The translations under genes were made by a program, and so were the position numbers. From positions 3,041,501 to 3,105,500 of the forward strand of contig NZ_CP062698.1 in assembly GCF_018389385.1 (NCBI RefSeq): a stretch of 64,000 nucleotides of DNA. Reading direction: 5' to 3'. The notes under the pieces were generated by a model. It had not been told where the DNA came from, ran no database searches, and saw only the letters and a list, made by a program, of their open reading frames with translations. Every line of letters begins with the position of its first letter. Position 1 is the stretch's first letter. Source of the stretch: Anthocerotibacter panamensis C109. Its GTDB lineage: Bacteria; Cyanobacteriota; Cyanobacteriia; Gloeobacterales; Anthocerotibacteraceae. Shown here piece by piece: positions 54,424 to 63,236 of the stretch.

Positions 54424-54476
54424 ATGGGCTTCAAAAGTTGCTCAGCCTTGCTGGGGAGCCTAAGATGAACAAGATC

Positions 54477-55529
54477 TCAAGAGGCAGTGATCTCTTCGCC
54501 ACGGGCCATACGCTCTTGTAGACGGCTCTTGACGTTCTGGAATTCCTTGCCCATCTCGATCAGTTGCTCCCGGCTAAAGTGGCGACGCATCCGTGGAAAG
54601 ATGTCATTTTCTTCCAGACCGATGTGCTCACAGGTTACGTCTTCGATTTGCTTCACCCGCGACTTGAATTCAGAAGCACTGGGAGAGACATTCAAGGTTT
54701 CACGGAGCATTCGCTTCATATCTGCTTGTTCCTCGTAGGCTTGCTCGGCCATGTTGATCGTGTCATCGAACTGGCGTAAGGTGGCGTACCACGTCTGCTC
54801 CTCAGCTTGAGTATGAACCATCAGATCCTTGTAGACTTGCTGATAATATTCCTGGCATTTTTCGGGGCGGTCGGCACCTTCAATTTGCCGGAATAAAGTC
54901 TTGGCCTTGTCATGGTCCATCTTAACGAAGTCCAGCACCGTCATATCTGTGGTACCCATGCCCGTTGCACTCCCTAACGCTCCTACAGCGGCGGCGGCGG
55001 CATCCATCACTTTGGCAAAGAAACTCTGATCAGGCTCTCGTCCCGTCAAGGCCCGGACTCCTTCGATTTCCAGGATACCCTTGAGTTGTTCTTGCTGGGC
55101 GCGGTTCTCGAAATTGACCATGTTGATGGGAGCTATCGCTGCCTCAATATCAGCCCCGACAACCTGCCCTGCTTTGTGCACCAAATAGCCCATCATAAAC
55201 TGCTTGTGCTTAAGCAGCTCGAGCCGACCAAACTTTTCCTTGAGGCTTAGTTCCGGGTCGTCAAAGGACTGATCTGCTTCCGAGATCATAGTCTGGAGAC
55301 GTTGGGAAGGTTCGCAACGATTACCGTACTGGATCATGGCATTTTCAAGGACTCCCAGATTTTTTTGATCGGTCTTCATGAAGTCGCGTAAACGTTCACA
55401 AATCCGCTCATCTCTACAGACTCCAAGCAGCTTTTGCTCAGCAGAAATTGCCAACATTTGAAGCGCTTTGATTCCCGACAATTCTTCAGCGATGGACATG
55501 CGCTTTGCATCATCAAGCCTAGTCACCAT
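54477..55529 (-). CDS. Hemerythrin HHE-domain protein
   Basis: A 350-residue soluble protein. Residues about 197-340 form a hemerythrin-like four-helix bundle with metal ligands in FVKMDHDKAKTLF (His206), LMVHTQAEEQTWYATL (His239, Glu243) and CEHIGLEENDIFPRM (His302, Glu306/307). The N-terminal 165 residues are another helical region that may be a diverged ferritin-like bundle (ALQMLAISAEQKLLG, LLKHKQFMMGYLVHKAGQ). The family senses or stores O2, iron or NO. GGAG stands 8 bases before the ATG. Two small palindromes lie upstream. Confidence 0.82.
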   Translation of the reverse strand: MVTRLDDAKRMSIAEELSGIKALQMLAISAEQKLLGVCRDERICERLRDFMKTDQKNLGVLENAMIQYGNRCEPSQRLQTMISEADQSFDDPELSLKEKFGRLELLKHKQFMMGYLVHKAGQVVGADIEAAIAPINMVNFENRAQQEQLKGILEIEGVRALTGREPDQSFFAKVMDAAAAAVGALGSATGMGTTDMTVLDFVKMDHDKAKTLFRQIEGADRPEKCQEYYQQVYKDLMVHTQAEEQTWYATLRQFDDTINMAEQAYEEQADMKRMLRETLNVSPSASEFKSRVKQIEDVTCEHIGLEENDIFPRMRRHFSREQLIEMGKEFQNVKSRLQERMARGEEITAS

Positions 55530-55684
55530 GGTCTGGTCTCCAGTTACAAGAAGTTAAGATCTATCCCCACCGTGTCACACGGAGACAAGACCCTCCATCC
55601 GCCTCTGGGCGGATAAAACAGTTGACAATTATTATCAAGAATTGAGAGGAAAATATGGAGAGATTGTCATGTCTTATTAGAGGT
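55530..55684 (-). promoter_or_regulatory. Upstream region of the hemerythrin gene with candidate operators
   Basis: CCGTGTCACACGG (55570-55582) is a perfect 6-bp-arm palindrome, about 41-53 bases before the hemerythrin ATG. TTGACAATTATTATCAA (55622-55638) is a near palindrome with one mismatch, of the AT-rich type bound by Fur/PerR regulators. ATCCGCC-CAGA-GGCGGAT (55596-55613 on the minus strand) is a hairpin that could end the upstream symporter transcript. Confidence 0.45.
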
Positions 55685-57058
55685 TTACTTCTTGCGGGCA
55701 GCAAGTTGATCTAGGATTTCCTGGTGTTTGGCGCGCGTGATCGGGTAAAACCAAGCCAGGACCATCCCCAGGGCCAGGACAACTGTGGGCACAGGGCCAA
55801 TAAAGATGCGTAGCGTGGTGAGGGCACGCTCGGGCTGTACGAGGTCAGCATTAGCCGTGGAGGAGGAGATGAACCCAGTCAGTTCCAGAGCTTGTCCGAC
55901 CAGAAAGAGCCCCGCCGCCAGACCAACTTTTTGTAGCAAGACCATAAAGGCGTAGAAGACCCCTTCTCGGCGTTGCCCCGTCTCCAGTTCATCCCACTCG
56001 ATCACATCGGGGATCATCGACCAAGGGATAAGATAAGCGGTCGCCACCCCGACTCCAGCCAAGACCGCGAGGACGAGCATAAGTACAACCTGACCCGGTT
56101 GCAGAGTGAGTAGACCAAGCTGGGCCACGATCCACACCCCCATCCCAAGCAGGTACACCGCCTGCTTCCCGATGCGCACGCTCACTGCATTCCAGACGAA
56201 GAGCATGACAAAGGCTGTCCCCTGCACCGCAAGAATGGTGTAAGCGACCCATTCGCCTGACAGCCGCATCCAGTAGGTAATGTAGTAGGGAATGATGGTC
56301 GCGGTGAGCTGAACGGCAAGCCACGAGCACAAGTAGATACCAATCACAAACAAATAAGGGCGGTTGCGAGCAGCGATTTGGAGTTGGTCCTTAAAAGGCA
56401 ACTCCTGAGCCTGGGCCTGAAAGCGCTCTTTAGTCCCGAGAAAGCACCAAAATAAGGGCAGGACCGCCAACACCGTCCAGAGCCCTCCCGAGACCAGGTA
56501 GCCCAACTGCGGATTTCCGGGGAATTGCTCCAGGATAAAAGGATGCAGTACCCCAGAGGCCAGCGAACCTCCAATGGAGAAGGCAAAGCGGTAATTACTC
56601 AGACTCGTGCGCTCGTCGTAGTTGTCGGTGAGTTCGGGGGTCAAAGCGGTATAAGGCAGGTTGACTGCTGTATAGAAACTGTTGAAAAGAACCGCCACCA
56701 CAAGGTAGTACCAAAAGAGCGCATTCTGGTCCCCTGGAAAGGGCACAAACCATTGGGCGAAAAACGCAAGCCCAAAAGGAATCGCCCCCAATAAAATCCA
56801 AGGTCGTCTGCGCCCCCAACGGGACCGGGTCCGGTCGGTGAGTACCCCCACTATCGGGTCGTTGATGGCATCCCAGATCTTGCTCAGAGCAAGGATACTC
56901 CCTGCCAATCCCGCCGCTAGCCCCGCCACATTCGTAAAAAAGGGCAACAGAAAAAATACTAGGATATTGGCGGTGATCGCCGGTCCGAGGTCTCCAGCTC
57001 CATAGGCCAGTTTTTGGCTCAGACTCAGGCGCGGCGGAGTCTTGGAAGTATCAGTCAT
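55685..57058 (-). CDS. Sugar:cation symporter, GPH (MelB-like) MFS family
   Basis: A 457-residue, 12-helix transporter of the glycoside-pentoside-hexuronide:cation group. It starts LSLSQKLAYGAGDLGPAITANILVFFLLPFF and has LALSKIWDAINDPIVGVLTDRTRSRWGRRRPWILLGA, the GPH family's helix 2-3 text with the conserved Asp and Arg. LIPWSMIPDVIEWDELETGQRREGVFYAF in the second half is equally typical. It should import a glycoside or hexuronide with Na+ or H+. ATG 57058 is chosen since the longer frame upstream has no membrane-protein-like start. The substrate is unknown. Confidence 0.9.
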   Translation of the reverse strand: MTDTSKTPPRLSLSQKLAYGAGDLGPAITANILVFFLLPFFTNVAGLAAGLAGSILALSKIWDAINDPIVGVLTDRTRSRWGRRRPWILLGAIPFGLAFFAQWFVPFPGDQNALFWYYLVVAVLFNSFYTAVNLPYTALTPELTDNYDERTSLSNYRFAFSIGGSLASGVLHPFILEQFPGNPQLGYLVSGGLWTVLAVLPLFWCFLGTKERFQAQAQELPFKDQLQIAARNRPYLFVIGIYLCSWLAVQLTATIIPYYITYWMRLSGEWVAYTILAVQGTAFVMLFVWNAVSVRIGKQAVYLLGMGVWIVAQLGLLTLQPGQVVLMLVLAVLAGVGVATAYLIPWSMIPDVIEWDELETGQRREGVFYAFMVLLQKVGLAAGLFLVGQALELTGFISSSTANADLVQPERALTTLRIFIGPVPTVVLALGMVLAWFYPITRAKHQEILDQLAARKK

Positions 57059-57215
57059 AGACAGTCCCGGCAGAGGTACGCAACTATCGTACAGGGGGTG
57101 GATACTCCATGGGGACAACCGATGCCACTTCAGGGGGTGTCCAAATGCTTGGGAAACGTGCAGCAGGGGCTTCCATCTCGGCTAAGGCTATGCCAATATT
57201 AAAGACTGGGTTAGC

Positions 57216-57286
57216 GGCGGTGTAGCCAAGTGGTAAGGCAGGGGCCTGCAAAGCCTTCACCCCCAGTTCGAATCTGGGCACCGCCT
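57216..57286 (+). tRNA. tRNA-Cys (GCA anticodon)
   Basis: A 71-base cloverleaf. The acceptor stem is GGCGGTG with CACCGCC, the D arm GCCAAGTGGTAAGGC, the anticodon loop CTGCAAA (GCA), and the T arm CCCAG-TTCGAAT-CTGGG. The CCA end is not encoded. The anticodon stem holds two G-U pairs. The discriminator is T, as expected for tRNA-Cys. Confidence 0.95.
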
Positions 57287-57382
57287 TGAATCTTTCCAAT
57301 GGGTCTGTCGCTGCTGGGTCTGTCGCTGCAATGTTTTCGAGTTATCAGATAAGATAAAAATACTTCGTGACGAGTTGAGGTT

Positions 57383-57553
57383 ATGAAACTAGCTGGATGG
57401 AAACTGGAAGACAAAGGCAAACGTAAAGGACAAGCCACACCGCAGCGGGCACGACAGTACAAGAAAAAGATACAAGCCCTACGCAAACGGCTCGAAGCCA
57501 AGGGTAAAGAGGCCAAAAGGCCGGGTTTCAGACCCGGCCTTTTAGTTGGATAA
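57383..57553 (+). CDS. Tiny very basic protein whose 3' end is a terminator
   Basis: A 56-residue frame starting KLAGWKLEDKGKRKGQ, with more than a third Lys and Arg and no acidic balance in the second half (YKKKIQALRKRLEAKGKEAKR). Its last dozen codons lie in a perfect hairpin. A GAGG is only 2-3 bases before the ATG, so translation is not certain. It may be a small nucleic-acid-binding or ribosome-related protein, or just an open frame over a terminator. No family is recognised. Confidence 0.45.
   Translation: MKLAGWKLEDKGKRKGQATPQRARQYKKKIQALRKRLEAKGKEAKRPGFRPGLLVG
57515..57543. terminator. Rho-independent terminator
   Basis: AAAAGGCCGGGT (57515-57526) and ACCCGGCCTTTT (57532-57543) form a perfect 12-bp stem with a TTCAG loop, A-rich before and T-rich after. 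It can act on both strands and lies inside the 3' end of the small basic ORF. Confidence 0.85.
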
Positions 57554-57661
57554 GACCTAGGAGAACGGTTAGTAGACTTATAGTTTGCAAAAGATTTAAG
57601 TCATAGGTGAGAACACCCTAGCGTGAATGGTATTATCTAACCAACAGCAATGGAGCTTGAG

Positions 57662-58747
57662 ATGTCAGTATTTCTGACGGACCTACCCAACTGGAATAGC
57701 TTTGCTGAGCGATCCCTAGCTGGTGATAGGCTCTCTCGGGAAGAAGCGCGTGCTGTCCTGAGTGCTCCTGATGATGTGCTGCTCGAACAGTTGGCTGCTG
57801 CCTACCGGGTCCGCAAACACTATTGGGGAAATCGGGTCCGGTTACACTTCCTACTCAATGCCCAAAGCGGGCTGTGCCCCGAAGACTGCCACTACTGCTC
57901 CCAATCCAAAATCTCGACCGCTGAGATTCAAAAATATCCACTCCTCGCCCAAGAAAAGATTCTGGATGCCGCCCGTCAAGCCCAAGTATTCAAGGCTGGG
58001 ACTTTTTGTATCGTTATCTCCGGGCGCTCCCCCAACGAAGCCACGTTTAGCCGCGTCCTGGAAGCTGTCCGCACCGTCAAAGCCAACTATGACTTAAAAA
58101 TTTGCGCCTGCCTGGGGCTCTTGAGTGCCGAGCAGACCCAACGGCTGGCTGAAGCAGGGGTAGACCGTGTAAACCACAATCTCAACACCTCCGCAGACCA
58201 CCACACCAATATCTGTTCTACACATACTTTTGCGGACCGGGTGAGCACTATCGAGCACGTCAAGTCCGCTGGGATCACCACCTGCTCGGGGGGGATTATC
58301 GGCATGGGGGAGTCTGATGACGATGTGATCGATCTGGCGCTCTCTCTGCGGGCGTTGGGGGTGACTAGTGTCCCTGTCAATTTCTTGATTCCTATTCCCG
58401 GCACACCCCTCGCCGAACTAAGCCATCTGGACCCGCGCCGCTGCCTGCGGGTTCTCGCTCTGTTTCGGTTTTTACTGCCATCCCAAGAGATCCGCATTGC
58501 CGGAGGACGGGAGGTCCATCTCCGGTCGCTCCAACCCCTCGGGCTGTACCCAGCCAACTCGATCTTCATCGGCGACTATCTAACAACCCCAGGACAAGCC
58601 GCCCAAGCTGACTTCCAGATGATCCGCGACGCGGGTTTTGTTTTGGAGGCAGCGGACGGTTCTCCTCTGGCTGAGCAGCCTATACAGTCCATTCTTGATA
58701 CCCCTGGAGGTGAGCACCCTGTCCCAGATGTCCTCATACCGCGTTGA
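57662..58747 (+). CDS. bioB: Biotin synthase
   Basis: A radical SAM enzyme of 361 residues that inserts sulfur into dethiobiotin. The cluster motif is [13 protein letters not shown] (CxxxCxxC, about residues 72-79). [37 protein letters not shown] and [13 protein letters not shown] are core BioB segments, and [29 protein letters not shown] gives the [2Fe-2S] Arg/Asn region. ATG 57662 follows GGAG at a good distance; ATG 57650 has none. bioY overlaps its end by 20 bp. Confidence 0.95.
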   Translation: MSVFLTDLPNWNSFAERSLAGDRLSREEARAVLSAPDDVLLEQLAAAYRVRKHYWGNRVRLHFLLNAQSGLCPEDCHYCSQSKISTAEIQKYPLLAQEKILDAARQAQVFKAGTFCIVISGRSPNEATFSRVLEAVRTVKANYDLKICACLGLLSAEQTQRLAEAGVDRVNHNLNTSADHHTNICSTHTFADRVSTIEHVKSAGITTCSGGIIGMGESDDDVIDLALSLRALGVTSVPVNFLIPIPGTPLAELSHLDPRRCLRVLALFRFLLPSQEIRIAGGREVHLRSLQPLGLYPANSIFIGDYLTTPGQAAQADFQMIRDAGFVLEAADGSPLAEQPIQSILDTPGGEHPVPDVLIPR

Positions 58748-59366
58748 CCGCAGGCGTGCCCGTCGCCGTCGTTGGCCCTTACCGACCCTGGCTGACCTGC
58801 TTTGGGCTGCCTTGGGCCTGGAGCTGACGGTAGCCGGGACACTGGTGCAACTATATCTGCCGGATTCCTTGCCCCAAGCGGTCTTTTGGCAGTGGCCCCC
58901 GGTGATTATCTGGAGTTGGGAGCCATCCTATGTCTTTTCGTTGCAGGTAGCCGCAGTCTTGCTTACCGCCGTAGCGGGAGGCCCCCTGGCGGGTTTCCTG
59001 GCTCAGGTAGCTTATCTGGCGCTGGGGCTGTGGAAGTTTCCTCTTTTTTATGAGGGCGGGGGGCTAGAGTACCTGCACCACCCCGCTATCGGCTACCTGT
59101 TTGGATTTATCCCTGGAGCATGGCTCACCGGAGTCCTCGCTTTTCGGCAGCAGTCGAGCCTGAATTGGCTGGCGAGCAGTTGTTTGGCGGGGCTTGCAGC
59201 CATTCATCTCTCGGGTGTCGTGGGGCTTATTTCCCATTACGGCTGGAGTTGGAACCTACTGGAGGCCGTGACCCAGTATTCGCTGCTGCCGCTCTTGGGA
59301 CAGTTCATCGGCATTCTGGGCGTAAGCTTGGTAGGGTTCGGCCTGAGGCGCTTATTTTTTACCTAA
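58728..59366 (+). CDS. bioY: BioY-type biotin transporter
   Basis: A 212-residue membrane protein with about six helices of the BioY S-component family, which brings biotin into the cell alone or with an ECF module. The conserved part [23 protein letters not shown] is typical, and the Arg-rich start RRRARRRRW gives an inside N terminus. It overlaps the bioB end by 20 bp, so translation is coupled and the two act together in biotin supply. Its ATG could instead be the nearby GTG 58710; neither has an optimal ribosome binding site. Confidence 0.85.
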   Translation: MSSYRVDRRRARRRRWPLPTLADLLWAALGLELTVAGTLVQLYLPDSLPQAVFWQWPPVIIWSWEPSYVFSLQVAAVLLTAVAGGPLAGFLAQVAYLALGLWKFPLFYEGGGLEYLHHPAIGYLFGFIPGAWLTGVLAFRQQSSLNWLASSCLAGLAAIHLSGVVGLISHYGWSWNLLEAVTQYSLLPLLGQFIGILGVSLVGFGLRRLFFT

Positions 59367-59481
59367 ACTTAAAGGATAAATTTTTAGGCCCTGGTGGTAC
59401 GCTTATGCCAGAACCAGTAATGGTTGACCCGGCTGAACGCTCTCCCGGGCGCAAGGTCTAGGGAGGCCATCTGTTACCGTT

Positions 59482-60183
59482 ATGAGCACAACAAAGATTT
59501 TGGTTGTAGACGATGAACTGACCATAAGAACCCTGGTGCGTCGCTATCTGGAGCGAGAAGGCTATCAGGTTGAGATTGCTGAGAATGGGGAGATGGCCTT
59601 ACGTCTGTTCGAGCAGATGGAGCCGGAATTGGTGGTTCTGGACCTGATGCTCCCGGATATCAACGGCTACGAACTCTGCCAACGGATGCAGAGCCGCACC
59701 AATGTCTATATCTTGATGCTCACCGCCCGTTCGGATGAATCTGACAAGGTACAGGGGTTTGCCCTCGGGGCGGACGACTACCTGACCAAACCGTTTAGCC
59801 TCAAGGAACTCAGTGCCCGCATCTCAGCCATCCTCAAAAGACAACGCAGCAGTAGCCAGCCGACCGATCAAATCCTCAAATACCGCTCCATTGCCATTGA
59901 TCCGGTACGCCGTGAGGTGCGGATGGCTGGGTCGGACCTCATCGAACTGACAGCCCTGGAGTTTGATCTACTCTACCTGCTGGCCCAGGCTCCAGGAAAA
60001 GTCTGGCGGCGCTCGGACCTCATCCGCGAGGTGTGGGGCTATGACTATGTAGGGGACGAACGGGTCGTAGATGTGCACATCGGCCAGATCCGCAAGAAGC
60101 TGGAGAACAATACCAGTGAGCCGCTCTTTGTCAAAACAGTCCGCGGGGTGGGCTACAAATTTGACGAAGGCCCTGGAAACTGA
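59482..60183 (+). CDS. OmpR-family response regulator
   Basis: A 233-residue two-domain regulator. The receiver domain (1-120) has the acidic pair DDE (about residues 10-12), the phosphorylation site LDLMLPD (Asp55), the conserved Thr in MLTARSD and Lys in LTKPFS. The winged-helix DNA-binding domain follows with LTALEFDLLYLLAQAPG and VDVHIGQIRKKLE plus FVKTVRGVGYKFD. No histidine kinase is adjacent. It lies 115 bp after bioY on the same strand. The target genes are unknown; it is not obviously RpaA or RpaB. Confidence 0.92.
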   Translation: MSTTKILVVDDELTIRTLVRRYLEREGYQVEIAENGEMALRLFEQMEPELVVLDLMLPDINGYELCQRMQSRTNVYILMLTARSDESDKVQGFALGADDYLTKPFSLKELSARISAILKRQRSSSQPTDQILKYRSIAIDPVRREVRMAGSDLIELTALEFDLLYLLAQAPGKVWRRSDLIREVWGYDYVGDERVVDVHIGQIRKKLENNTSEPLFVKTVRGVGYKFDEGPGN

Positions 60184-60321
60184 GGCTAGAGCGGGTAGGC
60201 AGTTTGCCAAGCTGGGTGCGGACCGGAGGGGTGCTGTTTTTGGGCTGAAACAGACAGACGTCCTCGGGATGGCGCGGGGCGGTAGGTGCGGGAATAGGAA
60301 GGCTGCAAAAACGACACCACT

Positions 60322-61479
60322 TCAAGAATAAAAGGAGGGCGTCGGAAGCTCGTGGTTGAGCGCCCAGTCACCCAGCTCGTGCACTTTGGCATCGACAGAG
60401 TCGTGGAGGGTGAGGGTACGGACATTGCGCCAGTAGCGGTCAAAGCGAAACTTGCTGTCCGTGGCTCTAGCCCCCATTACTTCAAAAACCTGGGCGGTGA
60501 TGTCCAACGCGACTTTGGAGGTCAAGACTTTGGCGCTGGCAATGGTGAGGGCATGCTCCCCCCGCTCTTGGGGGGTCAATTCATCGCCCCGGTCCCAGGC
60601 GGTTTGGAGGTGTCGGGCAGCCTGATCGGTGACGAGTTGGGCCGCCTGGAGGTCTACCCACATCGTGCCATAGCGGTGGAGAACAGTCGGTGCACTAGGT
60701 TTCATCGCGGAATTCAACGTGTAGGTGCGGGCGGTGGCAAGGGCTCCTTGGGCCGTTCCTAAGAAGATATTCGCCAGGATGAGTTGGGCGAAACAGGAGC
60801 GCAGGCTGGCAAAGGTACTCCCTAAAGGACCGGGAGGGCCGAGGATTTCTTCATCCCGGAGTAGCACGCCACTAAAGGCAATACTGCCGCTATCCGTCTG
60901 GCGCTGGCCCATATTGTTCCAGTCATTGAGGATCGTAATGCCCTCGCGCTCGGTAGGAATGACACCGACGAGTAGCGCTCCTGTGTCCGGGCGCAGGGCT
61001 GAGACTACCAAGACCTCTGATCCTGTCGCTCCTGAGCAGAAATTTTTAAGGCCATTGAGCTGCCAGCCTGCATCCGTGCGCGTGGCGGTCATCCGGCGGT
61101 CTAGGGGATTGAGAGCATTCCCCCAAAACCAGCCCTGTTGGACAGTCTGGGCATAGTAGTGGGCACATTGCTCGGGGGTGCCCAAGAGGTGGGGGGTTAT
61201 GACCTGGAGATGGTGATAGGCAAAGAGGTGCGCAAGAGAGCTGTCGGCTCGGGCTATCACCCGTACCATTTCAAAAAATGTCGGCCAGGATTGTCCCAGT
61301 CCCCCGTAGACCTCAGGGACCGTGAGCAAGAGCAGCCCACTCTCGCGCAACAACTGGCGTTCGTGCCAAGGCGTACCCCCTAGAGCATCCCGCTGTGCTG
61401 CCGTCAGGGCAAATACTCCAGCCAATGCCTCCGCTCGTGCGATTAAATCCTGAGCACCCACCATCGCTATTCCCTGCAT
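60322..61479 (-). CDS. Acyl-CoA-dehydrogenase-fold flavoprotein, DszC/SfnB-like
   Basis: A 385-residue flavin-dependent protein of the ACAD fold. The N-terminal helical part has LTVPEVYGGLGQSWPTFFEM, the flavin-binding middle has GWQLNGLKNFCSGATGSEVLV and GQRQTDSGSIAFSGVLL, and the C terminus has VFEVMGARATDSKFRFDRYWRNVRTLTLHD. This text resembles DszC/SfnB FMNH2-dependent monooxygenases that oxidise organosulfur compounds, rather than true acyl-CoA dehydrogenases with a catalytic Glu. No partner flavin reductase is adjacent. M6 (61464) is an alternative start. Confidence 0.82.
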   Translation of the reverse strand: MQGIAMVGAQDLIARAEALAGVFALTAAQRDALGGTPWHERQLLRESGLLLLTVPEVYGGLGQSWPTFFEMVRVIARADSSLAHLFAYHHLQVITPHLLGTPEQCAHYYAQTVQQGWFWGNALNPLDRRMTATRTDAGWQLNGLKNFCSGATGSEVLVVSALRPDTGALLVGVIPTEREGITILNDWNNMGQRQTDSGSIAFSGVLLRDEEILGPPGPLGSTFASLRSCFAQLILANIFLGTAQGALATARTYTLNSAMKPSAPTVLHRYGTMWVDLQAAQLVTDQAARHLQTAWDRGDELTPQERGEHALTIASAKVLTSKVALDITAQVFEVMGARATDSKFRFDRYWRNVRTLTLHDSVDAKVHELGDWALNHELPTPSFYS

Positions 61480-61731
61480 TACACCTACTCGCTCTATGGT
61501 CCACTTTTCACAGAATAGCGGTCTCTTTAAGCATATGCACGAAGTAAACGGCAGTTGGCATCTATGCAGCTACCCGGAAAAAGTGCTTCTCTAGGGCAAC
61601 CGTTCTACCAATCCTCCACCCATAGGAGGAATCAAGTAGCTCAATTGCAATCCATTTGATGGGAGTGTTCGTAGAAGGGGAGATGGTTGGTCAACTCCGC
61701 CACACCTGCCCTTTACATGAGAAGCTCCATC

Positions 61732-62181
61732 ATGAAAGCCAAATTTTTTTCCTTGCTTGCCTGCCTGAGCACCTTCGTGGCTATATCTAGTGTTCCTGCT
61801 GTAGCCGGACCCTGTAGTGGTGGTTATTCCTCCCCCAGCGCTTACCAGCCCACGACCTCTCCTAGCGCCGGTAAACTCAATCCTTGCGCCCCAAAAATCA
61901 ATCCTTGCGCGGCTAAAGCAGCAGCTCGAGCTGCCGCCAATCCCTGTGCCGCTAACCCTTGCGCCGCTAACCCCTGCGCCGCCAAAAACCCCTGCGCTGC
62001 CGCTAAAAACCCCTGCGCCGCCAAGAATCCTTGTGCTGCCAAAAACCCCTGCGCCGCTAAAAACCCCTGCGCCGCTAAAAACCCCTGCGCCGCCAAGAAT
62101 CCTTGTGCTGCCAAAAACCCCTGCGCCGCTAAAAACCCCTGCGCCGCTAAAAACCCTTGCGCGGCTAAAGCCAAACCCTAA
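61732..62181 (+). CDS. Exported cysteine-rich NPCAAK-repeat protein
   Basis: A 149-residue protein. The signal peptide is KAKFFSLLACLSTFVAISSVPAVA, likely cut after AVA. The mature part starts GPCSGGYSSPSAYQP and then turns into repeats of the type NPCAAK. I count about sixteen cysteines in it. Nearly all are spaced six residues apart. Such Cys-rich repeats may bind metal ions or form disulfide-linked oligomers outside the membrane; no function is known to me. ATG 61732 has only a weak GAG upstream. A terminator follows about 25 bases after the stop. Confidence 0.8.
   Translation: MKAKFFSLLACLSTFVAISSVPAVAGPCSGGYSSPSAYQPTTSPSAGKLNPCAPKINPCAAKAAARAAANPCAANPCAANPCAAKNPCAAAKNPCAAKNPCAAKNPCAAKNPCAAKNPCAAKNPCAAKNPCAAKNPCAAKNPCAAKAKP
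62008..62151. repeat. Exact 72-bp tandem duplication in the NPCAAK gene
   Basis: Two successive 72-bp blocks (62008-62079 and 62080-62151) are identical base for base, including synonymous variants such as AATCCTTGTGCTGCCAAA. Each holds four 18-bp NPCAAK units. One more diverged unit follows. This shows recent, in-frame expansion. Confidence 0.92.
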
Positions 62182-62204
62182 CTCTTTCATAGTCTTAAAC
62201 TGAA

Positions 62205-62250
62205 GGCGCAGTTGGAACTACTTTACAAACCCAACCGCGCTTTTATTTTT
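62205..62250 (+). terminator. Rho-independent terminator of the NPCAAK gene
   Basis: GCGC-A-GTTGG (62206-62215) pairs with CCAAC-C-GCGC (62231-62240), followed by TTTTATTTTT. The inner mismatch is a single A-C pair. Confidence 0.8.
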
Positions 62251-62376
62251 GGTTTCTAGAGGTCTTGCACTTTTTTAAGCTATCTGCCAAAGTTACGACA
62301 GTGTGAGCAAAGCTTGGTTTGACAATCCACTATCCGCCTCGCTTCGTACGTAGAGTAAGCTTTGGAGAAAAGTGAC

Positions 62377-63051
62377 GTGAAATCTTGGATCAAGCCTCTC
62401 ACCTTAGTCCTACTCTTTGTGGGAGTGTTGCTGGCCTACTACTTCACTCCTGTTAGCCAACTGCTTAACAAAGAAGCAATCTCTAATTTCCTTGAACAAT
62501 TCGGTGTGTGGGCTCCGTTAGGGTACTTATTTCTCAAAACTATTTTCACGGCAATCGGTGTTCCGGCTACGATCTTGACGTTGATTAGCGGAGCGGTCTT
62601 TGGGGTCGCCCAAGGCTCAGTCTACTCTATTACCGGAGCAACTATCGGGTCTGTGGGTGCCTTTTTGATCGCTCGTTATCTGGCCCGTGACTGGGCACAA
62701 TCCAAATTTGCAGCGGGCGGAAAATTGACTGAACTCGATAAAGGGCTCAAGGATAATGCCCTCTGGTTCGTGCTCTCCACAAGGATTACGCCGCTTTTTC
62801 CTTTTAATGTCGTCAATACTCTTTTCGGGCTGACCAGTGTCTCTTTGCGCAACTATACTTTAGGAACATTTTTTGGAATTATTCCAGGAACTATCGTCTA
62901 TGTTTGGCTGGGCTCCAGTGGGCAGGAAGCTCTCTCTGGTGGCAGCAAGTGGGGCGTACTTGGTGCTTTTGCAGCGCTGGGTATCCTCTCTTTGCTACCG
63001 GTTTTACTTGGCGCATTAAATAAAAACAAACAGACTAGTAGAAAAGCTTAG
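62377..63051 (+). CDS. TVP38/TMEM64 (DedA/VTT domain) family membrane protein
   Basis: A 224-residue membrane protein with about five to six helices. The VTT (SNARE-associated) region has FLKTIFTAIGVPATILTLISGAVFG, GATIGSVGAFLIARYLARDW and RITPLFPFNVVNTLFGLTSV, with the conserved Gly, Arg and Pro of this family, which is thought to act in lipid or phospholipid traffic. GTG 62377 with GGAG 9 bases before is better than TTG 62362. It is divergently spaced from psbA and stands alone. Confidence 0.85.
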   Translation: MKSWIKPLTLVLLFVGVLLAYYFTPVSQLLNKEAISNFLEQFGVWAPLGYLFLKTIFTAIGVPATILTLISGAVFGVAQGSVYSITGATIGSVGAFLIARYLARDWAQSKFAAGGKLTELDKGLKDNALWFVLSTRITPLFPFNVVNTLFGLTSVSLRNYTLGTFFGIIPGTIVYVWLGSSGQEALSGGSKWGVLGAFAALGILSLLPVLLGALNKNKQTSRKA

Positions 63052-63182
63052 CAGACTAGCGATGGTTAATTTATGGGTAAGGATGTGCACCAAAATGACC
63101 CACAGGGGAGATGAACAAGGTTTAGGTGTGTATTATCTTCTGGCAAAGGCTGTATTTCAAACTAGAATTTACAAATATGCAG

Positions 63183-63208
63183 AAAAAGCCCCCTTGCGGG
63201 AGCCTTTT
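63183..63208. terminator. Terminator of psbA
   Basis: On the minus strand AAAAGGCTCCC-GCAA-GGGGGCTTTTT forms an 11-bp stem with two G-U pairs and a GCAA loop, followed by CT. It is 29 bases after the psbA stop codon. It can also act on the plus strand for the upstream membrane protein gene. Confidence 0.8.
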
Positions 63209-63236
63209 CTGCTGTACGTTTTAGACGTTTCGGGGA

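Noticed and set aside
61842-62174. Minus-strand frame of GFLAAQ-like repeats opposite the NPCAAK gene
   Set aside because: Any 18-bp repeat gives open frames on the other strand; the plus frame has a signal peptide and terminator.
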